Below the pieces are notes generated by a model. The model had not been told where the DNA came from, did no database searches, and saw nothing but the letters and a program-made list of their open reading frames with translations. Of a stretch of DNA of 64,000 nt, positions 46,665-58,468 are shown in pieces. The position numbers were made by a program, and so were the translations under genes. Source of the stretch: Gambelia wislizenii (lineage: Eukaryota > Chordata > Lepidosauria > Squamata > Crotaphytidae). Position 1 is the first letter of the stretch; the number at the start of each line of letters is the position of its first letter. The DNA lies in NCBI GenBank assembly GCA_030847615.1, contig JAUMIR010000005.1:60043001-60107000 (forward strand). Direction: 5' to 3'.

Positions 46665-49600
46665 GTGCCATGTCAGCTTTTGCTGCAGGGGAAGAAATAC
46701 AATCAGTCTACTTCATGCTCCTCCACTGGATCTGGGAGTCCCTGAAACTTTAACTAAACAGAACCAATTAACCATTCTAGAATGGCAGGAAATAATTTTT
46801 TTCAGAATAATATCTTGTTGTGAGCTGTTGTAATGCAAAGTATTGAAGGGAGAATTAAGACCAATTAGCTTTACAAAAAAACATGCCCCTAGTGGAGATG
46901 AACACTGCTGAAATTCATCAGTTGATATGGATCAATGAGGCTGCCTGCATTTCTAGATTCCTGTTGAGGGCATGGCTATAGGAACTTGGGATGAGTGAGG
47001 TTACAATTCAAAATTTGCAGCTACACAACTGCATGCATGGGCATGATAAAGTATAGTGAAAAGCAAGCAAGAGTAACAGGGGAAGAGACAGAGAGAAACA
47101 GTAGATCTGCAACAGTTTTATTGGCTTAGTTTTGGTCCTGATTGAGTATTCAGGCCCAGCTTTAATAGGCCTGCCACAGCTGGAGTACAGCAAACTTCAA
47201 TGGAAGTTTTCTCCACCCTATTGTCTGTGAGTTTTATCTAGAACAAGCCATAGAGCTGATCTCTGAAACCAGTAGAACATACCGGTAAGTTAGAAGTTAA
47301 TCAGTGGATCTGCTCTGAGTATGAATAAGTCTGACTCTAACCAAAAAAGGAAAGGGGGAAAAAAAAGAGAGAGAAAGACCTTGATTCCCACACAAAGTAG
47401 AACCAGTTGAGGACAGCACCTGCTGCAGTAATGAAATTGTCATGAAGAGTGTGTTAATAACATGCCCTTTAAAAATGAGTTTCATCCCTGTGATTTAAGC
47501 TATATTTCTGATATCTTTACAGCATGCAACATGGCCTTCTTCTTGGGATTTCATGCTTGAAGAATTTGAAACTGCTGATCCATTATCTATGATAGAAAAT
47601 GGACACCATTGCAGTATGTGTACAAATGTGGTAGATAGTTGTAAACATATCTGTCAAATTAGAAATTAAGTTTATTTTAAATCACACAGTTTGAAGAATG
47701 AGGCCCATTAGAGGAGCATTTTTTAAAAATGATGCTGTATGACAATGATACATTCATCTGCTTTGTTCATTCTTTGTTTTCTTTTCATATTGTCAACATT
47801 TGGGAACTTGTAAATAAAATCCAGCTGTACTGAACACATGGGGTCAATGGAACAAGTACTTGTAGCTGAGCATTGCTAGATTTGTGAATGGATAATTTCT
47901 GAAAGGTCATATTGTCACTGACAGTTTTCTCAGTAAAACAGAATGCACAAATCTTGCAGTGTTGACTCATCACTTAGATATCCTTCCCTAACTGGAAACC
48001 CTCCAGATTCTTTGGATTACAACTCCCATCATTCCTGGCCAGGTGGCCATTGGCTATTTTCATTTGGAATGATAAGATTTGTCAAACAAATCTGAAGAAG
48101 GTTAACCTGAATACATACTTTCCCCTCTTCTGTATTTCCCTTGTGACTAGAACTGTGCATTCCTTTAAAAAATAAGGAAAAGGATGAGAAAAAGAATAAA
48201 TTAGTTCTTTTCTTGCCACTTTTTTTTTATTATGAATGCAAATGAAAATTACAAGGAATGGAAAACAAACTTTAAAAACTCATTTGCTTCTTCAGTTCTA
48301 TTTGGAACAAGAAACACTAAGACACTCCCCAGCAGCCTGTGTAGGAAAGGATATAAGAAAAGGTATACTGTGAGGCCAGAGGAAGAGAGAGAAATGGTGA
48401 AAGTGATGGATTGGAAAACTATTTAGTTTGATATGATCTAGACACTACGAGCCTTTCATAATTCCTATAAAAACGGTGCCTCTTTATGCTATTTTTCTGA
48501 AATTTGGTGGGTCTGATCCTTTAGAGGGGCAATAAATGTCTTTGGAAACACAACAAGGACTAATCCTGGCCTTATTTTGGCATCAGACTTGGTTGTTCAT
48601 CCAAGCATTTGGCACCTAGTAAGATCATGACCTGTTTTTTGGTCTATTGGTTTGTAGATTCTATTTTGATTGTTGAAATGCTTTAAACTGTTTACAGTTT
48701 TTAGATTGTTTCAGAACTGTTTCACTGGTTGTAAATACCCCCTCCTATGATCTTCAGATGTAAGGTGGGGTACTAGAAATATTTTAATAAATAATGCAGT
48801 CACCTGTTTTGTGGACAAGGATAGACAACCTGATCTCTTCCTGATCTGAGAATGCATGCCCATTTTGTATGGCAGTTCTGACCCTACTATTAGACAAAGT
48901 GAAGAGGTTGCCTCAGGCAGCAGACTCTAGGAATTAGCAAGAAGGTGTTGGAAAAGGGAGAGCTATGTGCTATGTGGCCACCTCTAGCTCAGCAATTCTG
49001 TTGTTTTCAAATATGGCAGAAGACATGTTTCATCATCACTATAAAAGATTCAGCTGTCAATCCAGTTGGCTTCTGTATATGGAACAGGAGGGAGAATGTT
49101 ATTTTGTGCATTGGCTCAGGGAGAAAAATGTCTTGGACTGTCTTGGAGAATAAGGTGGAGAGTGCTGGTAGCAGATGTTGGGAGTCAGGGAACAGTAACC
49201 AGTTGTTGGAAGGCAACACTTTGTTTGTGTCATATCTCTTGTCCTGCACCCATAAATTAGTCATCATAAGTTAGTGACCCATAAGAAGTCACTAGCAGCT
49301 AGTGGCTGTCCTGTCAGTGGGACACTGAATCTGTGCCAGGTTTTAGTCCAAACTTTACAGGACCTGTTCTAGGTTCTGATTCCTTTCCTTCAAATAAGTG
49401 CAGCACATCGGATGGCTTGTTCAAAGTAAAATTTGGAGCAGAGTGACAATCCCACTGACATTGAAACTACCAGCTAGAGCTGCTTCCGGTGTAAAGAAAA
49501 ATGCTGTTCTCTCAGGAGTGTTGAAGTAATTTTTGAATTGCCAGTCTCATCAGATTCTGTGGAATGGAGTGTGGAGGCCATCTTTGCCTTTGCTTTAGGC

Positions 49601-51227
49601 AGCAAAATGTCTTGAGTTGTCCATGTTATATGACTTTGTCAGAGTGCAGAAAATGCGGAGCCCTTTTGAATGGCTTCTGACATGGCAGTTCTTCATATTT
49701 TATTTTTTCTCCTGAATATGTTTTAGCATTTCCCTCTACCATTTTCTTGGGTTGCTGAGAATATCTGGATTTGAGAATATCTGCAGTCTCAAAAATAGAA
49801 GGAAGTGCTATAATCGGAGAGCTTTATTTTACAGAATCATAATCAAATCTAGGAAAGGAAAGATGTTACCTTTTTGGACTACAACTCAAGTTTTCTGTTC
49901 AGTTTGCAAAATAATCTTTTTTAGCCAGTGGTCAAGAAGTAAACTTTTCTAACCTTTTCTGTGAATATCAGTGCTATTTCATTATGTTTGTTTTAAAAAA
50001 CATCATCTAGAAATAATATAAAACCTTTTTTAAAAGTCTACCATTGATTCAATCTTGCCTTTCCATGATAATTTTTGCTAGACATTCACAATCAGTTATT
50101 ACCATTTTGCACAAAACTTTCTAAATTTTGATAATAAACATTCAGAGATGTAAACTAAAACTTTTCATTTTCCCAATCAACTCTGTCTCAAGTACCATAA
50201 TTATGAGGAAAATAAAGCACCTTGTAATTATATATGTTTTGGCTTTTCCTATCCCACTTTTATAATCTTACTTTCTGTTCTTGTGTTTTGCAGCAGACAG
50301 ACAAAATGTGTTTTGTTTATCTCTTCCAAGGCACACATTAGAAATTATTTAGATATAACGCAGCTGGATATACAGTAATTATAAGTTGTGGTTTACATTT
50401 GGATGGTTTTTGTTTTCTTATTGACTGTTATGTCTAATAAAGACAATTTCACCCAGGAAAACATTTTGCCAGCACAGTGGATAAAAAGTAGCATCAGGTT
50501 AATATCTGTATCTAGATATCTATATTTATGGCCAGAATCCTGCTGGTGTCATAAGCCAATGTGAATTCTCCTATGGAAGTGATTGTTACATTTACATTAC
50601 TACATTTTCTATGTGGAACAAAACATTCATGGTACTTTAGAGAAATAAAATGAAATTGTACTTAGAACAAAAAATCAACATGAATTCATAGCCATTGCAG
50701 AAATGTAGAGAAATATTTGGACCTTTGTTAGTAAACCAGATGATGAGACTACTCTGCAAAAACTTGACACTGTTGCCTCAAGCTCAGATTTCTCCAACAG
50801 TCTAATAAAAGTCAGGGAGACACAATTGTTATTTCCCACAATGCCTCAAAACTACACTTTACTCATCCAGTAAGATCATACCTTCCAATATTTCACAGAT
50901 GAAAACTGGGATACATGGTGACAAGTGATAGCGGAGTGTGTCAAGATAGGAAAAGTTATTAATGAGGAAAGACAAGCTAGGAGAGGCTGCAGCAGTTTGC
51001 TTTTGCATGAGCAGACAGGGAAATGTAAAATTCCATACCCTTTCCTCCTCTCCCTTGTTGACTTAATTGAGTGCTAACAACTTTTACACTTTGAACTCAG
51101 TTCAAGCAATTGAAGTAAGCCAACAACAAAGGGGCGAAGTGGGACGAGAAGAGAAAAACTGGGACAGTTTAAAAGCAGCTGAAAAAGTGGGATGATAGAT
51201 GATTAACTGGGACTGCTCTTGTCAACT
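46665..51227. other. Long intergenic stretch with sparse repeats
   Basis: Recognised parts are a half CCAGATGTTG-type MITE at 47998-48060 and an L2-like 3' tail at about 48650-48797 (GTAAGGTGGGGTACTAGAAA, then AATAAATAAT). The rest shows no gene or repeat I can name. It is the largest low-repeat stretch upstream of FREM2. Confidence 0.4.
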
Positions 51228-51456
51228 CTGGGCTGTATCTGCACTACAGAAATAATCCAGTTTTGAAAATGCTTTAGTACCTGTGTCTCAGTGCTATGGA
51301 ATCCTGGGATTTGTAGTTTCTTGTGGCACCAGAGCTCTCTGGCAGAGAAGGCTAAATATCTCACAAAACAACAAATCCCAGAATTCCATGCCATTGAGCC
51401 ATGGCAGTTAAAGCGGTGTCAGGCTGGATTATTTCTGCAGTGCAGATGCAGCCCTG
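51228..51456. mobile_element. Palindromic MITE with 3-bp CTG duplication
   Basis: CTG, GGCTGTATCTGCACTACAGA, 223 bp, CTGCAGTGCAGATGCAGCC, CTG. The arms carry GGAATCCTGGGATTTGTAGT and ACAAATCCCAGAATTCC. Same family as 25656-25881, where the duplication is TCA. Confidence 0.75.
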
Positions 51457-51819
51457 GACTGTTGGAAGGTATGTAAGAGGACTCACTTATTTATGCATCA
51501 TTGAGAAACATGTGAAATCTGCCTGCTCCTATGGACCCATCAATACTCTAGGGGTGGTAGGTATGTTGATGTCCCTCTCAGCTTCTGAGTTCTTCTTTTT
51601 AGGGCCAAGTAAGAAGGAGGCTTCATAGTCACAATGTCTGAGAGCCATCTGCTTAGGCACTTCAAAGTGTTTTCAAAATGGAATCTGAGATGCTGGAGCT
51701 TAAGTGCCTAGTAAGCATCGTGGCTTGGAATATAGGCCAAGAGCTTACACAATTTTTTTTTTCAAAAGAGCACATGTGATTCATGGTGTCTCAAACTTCT
51801 TGAATGGAAGGCAGGATCA

Positions 51820-51823
51820 ATAT

Positions 51824-51862
<39 letters not shown>
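51820..51862. repeat. (TA)n microsatellite
   Basis: ATACATACATATATATATAT passes into a pure TA run. Confidence 0.85.
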
Positions 51863-51864
<2 letters not shown>

Positions 51865-52689
51865 TATAAAATCACATAATGCAGAAAGCTAATTACTACC
51901 TCCTCATTAAGATTTTAAAAGCTGGAATGAAAGTGTGCAGTGCCTGTTACATGATCAAATACTAGTTGTTCCCATCTGGTGGATTCAATGTGCATTTCAG
52001 ACCACCAAGCCATCAATATGTCATTCAATTCCTGTGCTGAGTGGCTGGATTAATATTCAGTCAAGAAGGAAGTGTACAAAGTTTGTCACCTCAAAGCACA
52101 TGCTCTTCTCCCCACCAACTACCTCACGGTCACACAATTCCTGCTGATAACTAAGTACTAAATCTCATACTTTGAGTTCCTCCCTTGTTTTATATTTCTG
52201 CCATTGTGGGCAACTGCCTCTGACTAGACCCTCACAATGGTTGAGAAAATCCAAATTATGTGGTGAGGAAATGAAAGCACTGGTGTGGAAAGTCAGTACC
52301 CTGCATAGTGGTTAAATGAGAAACCTGTTGAAAGAGAGAGCTATTAACACTGCAATATAATAATAGGATTCAAAGAAGCAGAATTTACTATTCTCCATTT
52401 TGATGATCTGAAAAATGATAAACTTCTAAAGGTGTGTTACAAGGCCTCCCTTCTTTCTTTTACCAAGGTAGGGGAGATTGGGGAAACATTTGTTGAACTA
52501 AGTATTTTATCAGTTGACCCACTTATTATAATAAAGATTGTAAAAGAAAGAAAGCCTGTTAGGGAAATGGTCAAGATTCTATTTTCCCAGGGCAGTTTTA
52601 CATTTCCTATAAAGGTTTCATATTGTGTAGGAAAAATGCGTTCATAGTGAGGGTATATCTATGATACAGTTATGGCAGTAAGCAAGGGG

Positions 52690-52860
52690 ACCTTGTAGCA
52701 CCTTTGAGACTAACTGAGAGAAAGGAATTGTAGCATAAGCTTTCATAGACTTTGTCTACTTCCTCAGATGCATGGAGTCTGAGAAAGTAGATCAAGGACA
52801 TTATCAGACTAGCCCCTCAAAATGTTCTTTTGCCAGCATTAAAAAAAAAATTCATGCAGG
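52690..52860. repeat. Dispersed repeat pieces and a short perfect hairpin
   Basis: ACCTTGTAGCACCTTTGAGA and CTTTCATAGACTTTGTCTAC look like a dispersed repeat also traceable, inverted, near 1955. Just after it, AATGTTCTTTTGCC is repeated inverted (GGCAAAAGAACATT) around an A-rich loop (about 52820-52872). Confidence 0.45.
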
Positions 52861-53035
52861 CAAAAGAACATTCCCCCTGCACTTACCTTCCTTTCCCAGC
52901 AAAGGCAGCCCCAGCAATGAAGAGGAAGTGAACGGAGCCCCATTTTCACTTCCTCGTTCAAAATCCCATGAGACTTCGTCATGTGGGAAATTTAAAAATA
53001 AAAACAAAAATAAAGCATAATTTTTTTAAAAAAGC

Positions 53036-53038
53036 ACA

Positions 53039-53078
<40 letters not shown>
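53036..53078. repeat. (CA)n(GA)n compound microsatellite
   Basis: The CA run changes to a GA run and ends exactly at the left terminus of the foldback element at 53079. Confidence 0.85.
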
Positions 53079-53079
<1 letters not shown>

Positions 53080-53429
53080 GAGATTTTCAGACACTGTTTA
53101 ACAGTACCTACCGCGGGAGGGGGTCCCGGGAGAGGAATGGCGCTCTTGCGTGGCAGGGGGTCTTTTTCGGACGCCGCTGTCCCTCTTCCGGGATCCTTCG
53201 TTGCACGTCCGTGAAGCTTTGGAAGTGGCCGCGCCATATTTTAAGCACGGGCAACTTCCGTGCTTAAAATATGGTGCGGCCGCTTCCAAAGCTTCACGGA
53301 CATGCAACGAAGGATCCCGGAAGAGGGATGGTGGCATCCGAAAATGACTCCCTGCCACGCAAGAGCGCCGTTCCTCTCCCGGGACCTCCTCACATGGTAG
53401 GTACTGTTAAACAGTGTCTGAAAATCTCC
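53079..53429. mobile_element. GC-rich foldback (long palindrome) element F1
   Basis: A 351-bp near-perfect palindrome. The terminal 34 bp (53079-53112 and 53396-53429) are exact inverted copies, starting GGAGATTTTCAGACACTG. The arms then continue inverted to the centre (CTTCCGGGATCCTTCGTTGC, GAAGCTTTGGAAG, ATATTTTAAGCACGG) with few mismatches. It is CpG-rich in AT-rich surroundings. ORFs on both strands are mirror artefacts of the palindrome. Confidence 0.85.
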
Positions 53430-53664
53430 ACACACACTTTAAAAATCCCAAGTAACCCAGGGAGGATCATAAAAAGAGCAAAACTTTCCTGGATGTCCCA
53501 ATCTCACCCGCAAGTGTTCGTGCCAGACCAGCCATTCTCACTGCAGTCAAGCGAGTTAATTGGCTTGAGGTTTCACACGCTGGCAATGCCAACACTAAAG
53601 CGCTATGGGGGACCTATTGATGGCTTCAGCTATCAATCAAAAGGTACAGGTTTTGGGTTGTTTT

Positions 53665-53713
53665 TAACTGTGAAAGGGTGACGTCGTCTGATCTGCATGC
53701 CCTTTCACAGTTA
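53665..53713. repeat. Short perfect inverted repeat (14-bp arms)
   Basis: TAACTGTGAAAGGG (53665-53678) and CCCTTTCACAGTTA (53700-53713) around a 21-nt loop with GACGTCGTC. It lies between foldbacks F1 and F2 and may be the remains of another MITE. Confidence 0.6.
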
Positions 53714-53755
53714 TGTGGTATTGTTATGATGCCTTATTTCATGTGTCTGGTACTA

Positions 53756-54073
53756 GACTTTTTCAGGCGGGGGGAAAAACCTCAGAGGAGGTCAGGAGAA
53801 GAACAGGGCTATTTCGCTTACAGAGCCCCTTTTCAGACAGCCCTGTCCTCCACCCGAACTCCTCCTGACTCCTCCTGACCTTCCCACGTGCTGCTGGCAT
53901 TGCTTTTTATTGACAGAGAACCTCCATCAATAAAAAGTGGTGCGAGCAGCACAGGGGAAGGTCAGGAAGAGGACGGGAGGAGGACGGGACTGTCTGAAAA
54001 GGGACTGTGTAAGCGAAACAGCCCCGTTCTTCTCCTGACCTCCTCGGGGTTTTTTTCTCCATCTGAAAAAGTC
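53756..54073. mobile_element. GC-rich foldback element F2
   Basis: It starts GACTTTTTCAGGCGG and ends CATCTGAAAAAGTC (inverted). The arms include GGAGGTCAGGAGAAGAACAG / TTCTTCTCCTGACCTCC and TTTTTATTGACAGAG / CATCAATAAAAAG. 318 bp, non-coding, same architecture as F1 and F3. Confidence 0.75.
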
Positions 54074-54539
54074 CCAAGTCTACAAAAGCTTGTGTTATTC
54101 AATTACTAAGTTTAGTATGGCTCTGAAAGTGTTAAACTAAGTAAAATAAAATATTTTTTAAAAAAAGAATAAAATTATTTACACCACTGGAAAAGCACAA
54201 AAAATTAGTCTGAACTGAAGTAAAGTATGTCTCTCAACTAATATTTTGAGTATGGGTACAAATGTATATGCAGTCTTTATGGAAATGCAAAATACATACA
54301 TTTTTCAAGAGTTTTTTTTTCTTAAAGGCACAACAGCTTAATAGCTCATGCCAAGAATAAAGTGCCACACCCACACATTAAGAGCCCTATCTTCAGCAGC
54401 CACTTGGTTGCCAAAAGCCCCCCTAAACAGAATGTCTTTGACTGTGCAGCAGGGACCACAGGGAGTGGGGTAGCTTAGCGTCTTTTGGAGGGGAGTTCCA
54501 TAGCCTGGAAGCAGCCACTGAAAAGACCCTTTCACACAA

Positions 54540-55018
54540 CCTCACCAGTTTAGGAAGGGGCATTTACAATTCTCAGCCAGAGAACTCTAGTGCCTCAAAC
54601 TACAAATTTCATGACTCCATAGGATGCAGCTGTGGACTTTTTTAGATGCGTAAAAATGCTGCAGAGGACTCAGGAGAGGTATGCGCCTGTTTCACGACAG
54701 GGGATCCTTTTTGGTTGCCGCTGTCCCTCTCGCGTTACCCTCCGTGTTCCTTCCGTGTCGCATGGAAGGAAAAAGTGCCACTTTTTATTCATTAAGAACT
54801 TCCGTGAGTAAAAAGTGGTGCCTTTTCCTTCCATGCAACACAGAAGAAACACGGAGGGTAACGCAAGAGGGATGGCGGTGTCTGAAATGGACCCCCTGCC
54901 ACAAAACAGGTGCGTACCTCTCCCGAACCCTCTGCAGCACTTTTTACGCATCTGAAAAAGTCCTGTGGCAGTTAAAGAAGAATCATAGTGCTATAATTAT
55001 GTAGTGTGGAAGGTCCGT
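54540..55018. mobile_element. Palindromic MITE interrupted by foldback F3
   Basis: Remaining host pieces: 54560-54633 (TTCTCAGCCAGAGAACTCTA, CATAGGATGCAGCTGT) and 54964-55018 (TGTGGCAGTTAAAG, ATAATTATGTAGTGTGGAAG). Joined at TGT they give the usual family phrase around GCAGCTGTGGCAG. The left terminus is eroded. Confidence 0.6.
54631..54966. mobile_element. GC-rich foldback element F3, nested, with 3-bp TGT duplication
   Basis: TGT, GGACTTTTTTAGATGCGTAA, 330 bp, ACGCATCTGAAAAAGTCC, TGT. The arms include GCCGCTGTCCCTCT and CCTTCCGTGT / AACACAGAAG, with a centre ACTTTTTATTC / GAGTAAAAAGT. Shared phrases with F1 (GCCGCTGTCCCTCT, AACTTCCGTG) show one family. Inserted into an older MITE. Confidence 0.8.
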
Positions 55019-55759
55019 ATATCTCTCATGTGCCTTAGGGATTTAGGACCTTGGTCACTGAATCAAAACTTGCAAGAAAACTGATGTTTGAGTATACATT
55101 TTTGTAAACATTAGCTAATAGGAAAGCATGCTTAGACAGATTAAAGACAATATTTGCAAGTCAGAAAATAAGAGCAAAACTACATCTATGAAGAGTTCAA
55201 GACACCTTCATTCTGAGTTCAATTGCTGTGCAATGCAAAAAAGAAAAAAAAGGATTTATTATTCACAATGTCAAGATGAAATTATTTAACTGCACTATAA
55301 CATACTTTCAATGCTAACATACCTTGTGGTTATAATTTCAAAGCTTCATGTACCAGCAGGTTAATATTCCACTGGCACCTGACAGCCTCTCTTTTAAAAT
55401 TATATATAAGAGAGGCTGTCTATCTAAGCACCCTGTACTGCACATATTTATGTTTTACAGTGGAATCTTCTACTTAATCTACTTAGAATTATGCCCCACT
55501 GGATTCAATAGGACTTACTCTTTTGTAAATATTATAGGATTGCAGCCCAAATTTCTTAATAATTTTTGCAAAACTAAATGATTATTTTTACTTGGTAATC
55601 AAATTTTGCCAAAGAAGATGAGAGACAGGGAAATCCAGTATGATTGTTCTATCGAGACTCATGGTGGAAAATAATTAATAGGGAACTGGCATTCTTGTGA
55701 AGAAACTAACTGCAACTGTGTGTATGTCCACTGAATATGATTGGCTTATTCCCTGGTAA

Positions 55760-56052
55760 GTGCCAGTGTGGTGTAGTGGTTTGAGTGGGGGACTACAATT
55801 CTGGAGGAGCCATGGAGCCATGGAAACCCATGGAAACCCATGGAGCCATGGAAACCCACTGGATGACCTTCAGCAAGTCACAATCTCAGCTTCAGAGGAA
55901 GGCCAAGGCAACCCCCTCTCTGAATGAATCTTGCCAAGAACCCCCCCCCCCGCATGATGGCCTTAGGGCCATCATAAGTTGAAAATGACTTGAAGCCACA
56001 CATCATCATCATCAACAACAAGAACAAGAACAAGAAGAAGAACAACAACAGT
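55760..56052 (+). mobile_element. tRNA-derived SINE, (ACA)-tail type, with internal duplication
   Basis: The head GTGCCAGTGTGGTGTAGTGG is normal. The B-box area is replaced by repeats of CATGGAAACCCATGGA/GCCATGG. The body resumes at GATGACCTTCAGCAAGTCAC and the tail is AAATGACTTGAAGCCACACA with CAT/CAA/GAA trinucleotides. Loss of the B box makes it transcriptionally dead. Confidence 0.75.
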
Positions 56053-56438
56053 TTCTGGTGCCTACCAAAAAGGCTAAAGGGTGACTGGGAAAAACAACTG
56101 GCTAAAGGGTAAAGGGAAAAACAACAATCTTAGGGACATCTTAAAAGTACAGCCAGTCATAGCTCAAACTTTTATGGTCTTGTTAACATAGGACTTTCAG
56201 TGTTTTTTGCATTTCTTGGCTGTTTTAAAAGCTAGATGCAATGGTTGATTTTTTTATTTTTGTTGGTGTCATTCTCTCCATAATCCACATACTGGTGTAG
56301 TTTTTGCAGGTCTGAAACCATCATAGATAAACATTTGTTTATGCAATTTTATTTTTTAAAAGTTTGTGAAGAATTGCACTAAGCTCATAGACTGGAAAGA
56401 TTGTTCAGAAGAACGCAGAACTATGAAAAGAATGACCT

Positions 56439-56439
<1 letters not shown>

Positions 56440-56489
<50 letters not shown>

Positions 56490-56492
56490 GGG
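56440..56492. repeat. (GA)n microsatellite
   Basis: A GA run of about 50 bp ends in a G run at the left terminus of a truncated palindromic MITE (about 56493-56640, GGCTGCATCTGCACTACAGA). A second short GA run sits at about 56640-56651, where that MITE breaks off. Confidence 0.8.
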
Positions 56493-57245
56493 GGGGCTGC
56501 ATCTGCACTACAGAAATAATCCATTTTGAAACCGCTTTAACTGCCATGGCTCAGTACTATAGAATTCTGGGATCTGTAGTTTTGTGAGATATTTAACCTT
56601 CTCTGTCAGAGAGCTCTCGTGCCAAATCAAATTTCAAACAGAGAGAGAGAGACTGTCTAGCATCATGTCGGTTAGTGCCAACTATAGTAGACCTATTCAT
56701 TCAATTGTTGAATGGTAAGTCAACATATAGGTAACGCCACAGATGAATGGATTTACTCTAGTCAGAACTAATCACCATAGTAAGAGAAGCTGTCTTGGAA
56801 GTGATCACTTTTATTTTGACAGACAGAATATACAAATGAAAGAAGAAGAAAATAGAAGGACAAGTCCTACTTGTCCAACAACATTTACCCCAAAAAGATA
56901 CCTATTATTCTGTGCCCATTATTTTCTACTTTTAGAACCTTCCTTATACTGGGCCAGAGTACTTGCCTGTCTAGCCAGAGATAGGCATGTATCACCCTAC
57001 TGATGTGCTTGGGCAAGGGCTGAGGGAGGATAAAAAAATATCTGGAAGCTCACAACTGACCTAGTACAGTATTGTCTGCAATAACCAGCAGCAGGTCTCC
57101 AGGACTCAGAAAGAAACTAGAGATGCCAGGGATCGGGCTCTTCTGTGACTACCTCCTTCACAATAGCAAATTAGGGAATACTGAGGAAATGTAAAAAGGG
57201 AAGTCATTTTGTTCCAACATTGATATTCAATTGGTTGAATATCAA

Positions 57246-57769
57246 CCAATCAGTTTCCGGGCCCAGTATAAGGTGTTGGTTATTACCTTTAAAGCCCTAA
57301 ATGGCTTGGGTCCAACTTATCTCCGGAACCGCCTCCTCCCATACAATCCTCCCCGCATACTCCGGTCCTCTGGGAGGAATCTGCTTCAGCCACAAAAATC
57401 TAGGCTGTCTGCAACCTCCCAGAGGGCCTTTTCAGTAATCGCCCCCAAATTGTGGAATGGCCTGCCGAATGAGATCCGTCAGCTGACGAGCTTGAGTAGC
57501 TTTAAAAAAGCACTAAAGACGGATCTCTTTCGGTAGGCCTTTCCTGATTAGATCCCGGCCTCAGGAACTCAGTCTCCTGGCTTTTTAAAAATTATGTATA
57601 TATTTGTTTTTAATGTATTTTTTTAGCTAGAAGGTTTTAATCTTATTGTGTTTAATGTCTTTTTATGTGGGAGGGTGGGGGTGGGTGGTGTTTTTAGTCA
57701 TTATTATAATGTTTTAATTGTTGGAAGCCGCCCCGATTGTTTTTAGCAGAGGGGCGGGGTATAAATAAA

Positions 57770-57802
<33 letters not shown>
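57246..57802 (+). mobile_element. L2-type LINE 3' end, ORF2 C-terminus through tail
   Basis: Encodes QPISFRAQYKVLVITFKALN, GLGPTYLRNRLLPYNPP, QRAFSVIAPKLWNGLPNEIR and FKKALKTDLFR, then a stop. The 3' UTR ends GGAAGCCGCCCCGATTG, GAGGGGCGGGGTATAAATAA and (TTA)n. This is the best-preserved 3' end of the family and defines the tail shared with SINEs. Confidence 0.85.
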
Positions 57803-57856
57803 GTTGAGGTGTGCCAAAGTGCTAGATTTCCAGTTTCCACAGGCATAAATGGAGAC

Positions 57857-58468
57857 ATGGGACTTTATCACGCTAGTGTGTAAAAATGCTGTAATTCTGT
57901 GAGTGTGGATAGCGGAATCATCGTGGAATTATTACACCTACTATCACATGTTGCTGTAATCACACAAAAGAACTGGCATGGAATTATTGCATGATGACCA
58001 CTAGCACTTTAAGAACGGGAGTTTACTCCTGTGATTTAGCATGGGTGAGATTTTGGCAGTTTTCGCAAGAAGATGTGAGTGTGCTTTAAACTACAAAAAG
58101 AACTTAATTAACAAAGCAAATGAACACACAAGCACTCAAACAAACATAAAAACCTTGAAACTAAACTTCTTTGTTCATGAAAAGAGCAACCTGTGCTTCA
58201 TTTTCACATTCTCACCTGGGTGTTTTGTCACTGAAGACCGCCCTCATGATTACAATGGGACATGTTTTTGCATGCCCTCAAGACTGTGACAAAAGCAATA
58301 TTGATGATCTATTGACAGCTTGTACTGTCAGTTAAAAGCAACACCTTATTTGTGGTTGGGGCACGGAGTGACCATGCAATGACGACAATGTCATGTGATA
58401 GCTGTGCCCATTCATGCTACCCTGGTGTCATAATCCTGTGATTTTTGCCTTGTCTGATAAAGTCCATG
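57857..58468. mobile_element. TIR-bounded element with 3-bp ATG duplication
   Basis: ATG, GGACTTTATCACGCTAG, 606 bp, CTTGTCTGATAAAGTCC, ATG. The termini GGACTTTATCA are exact inverted copies. The interior is AT-rich and only weakly palindromic, with no transposase. The ends resemble those of F3 and the TAA-flanked MITEs, suggesting one superfamily. Confidence 0.6.

Noticed and set aside
52968..53681. Four ORFs on both strands with matching peptides (FRDPSLHVREALE and so on)
   Set aside because: The same arm of palindrome F1 read from both ends; mirror images and not paralogous exons.
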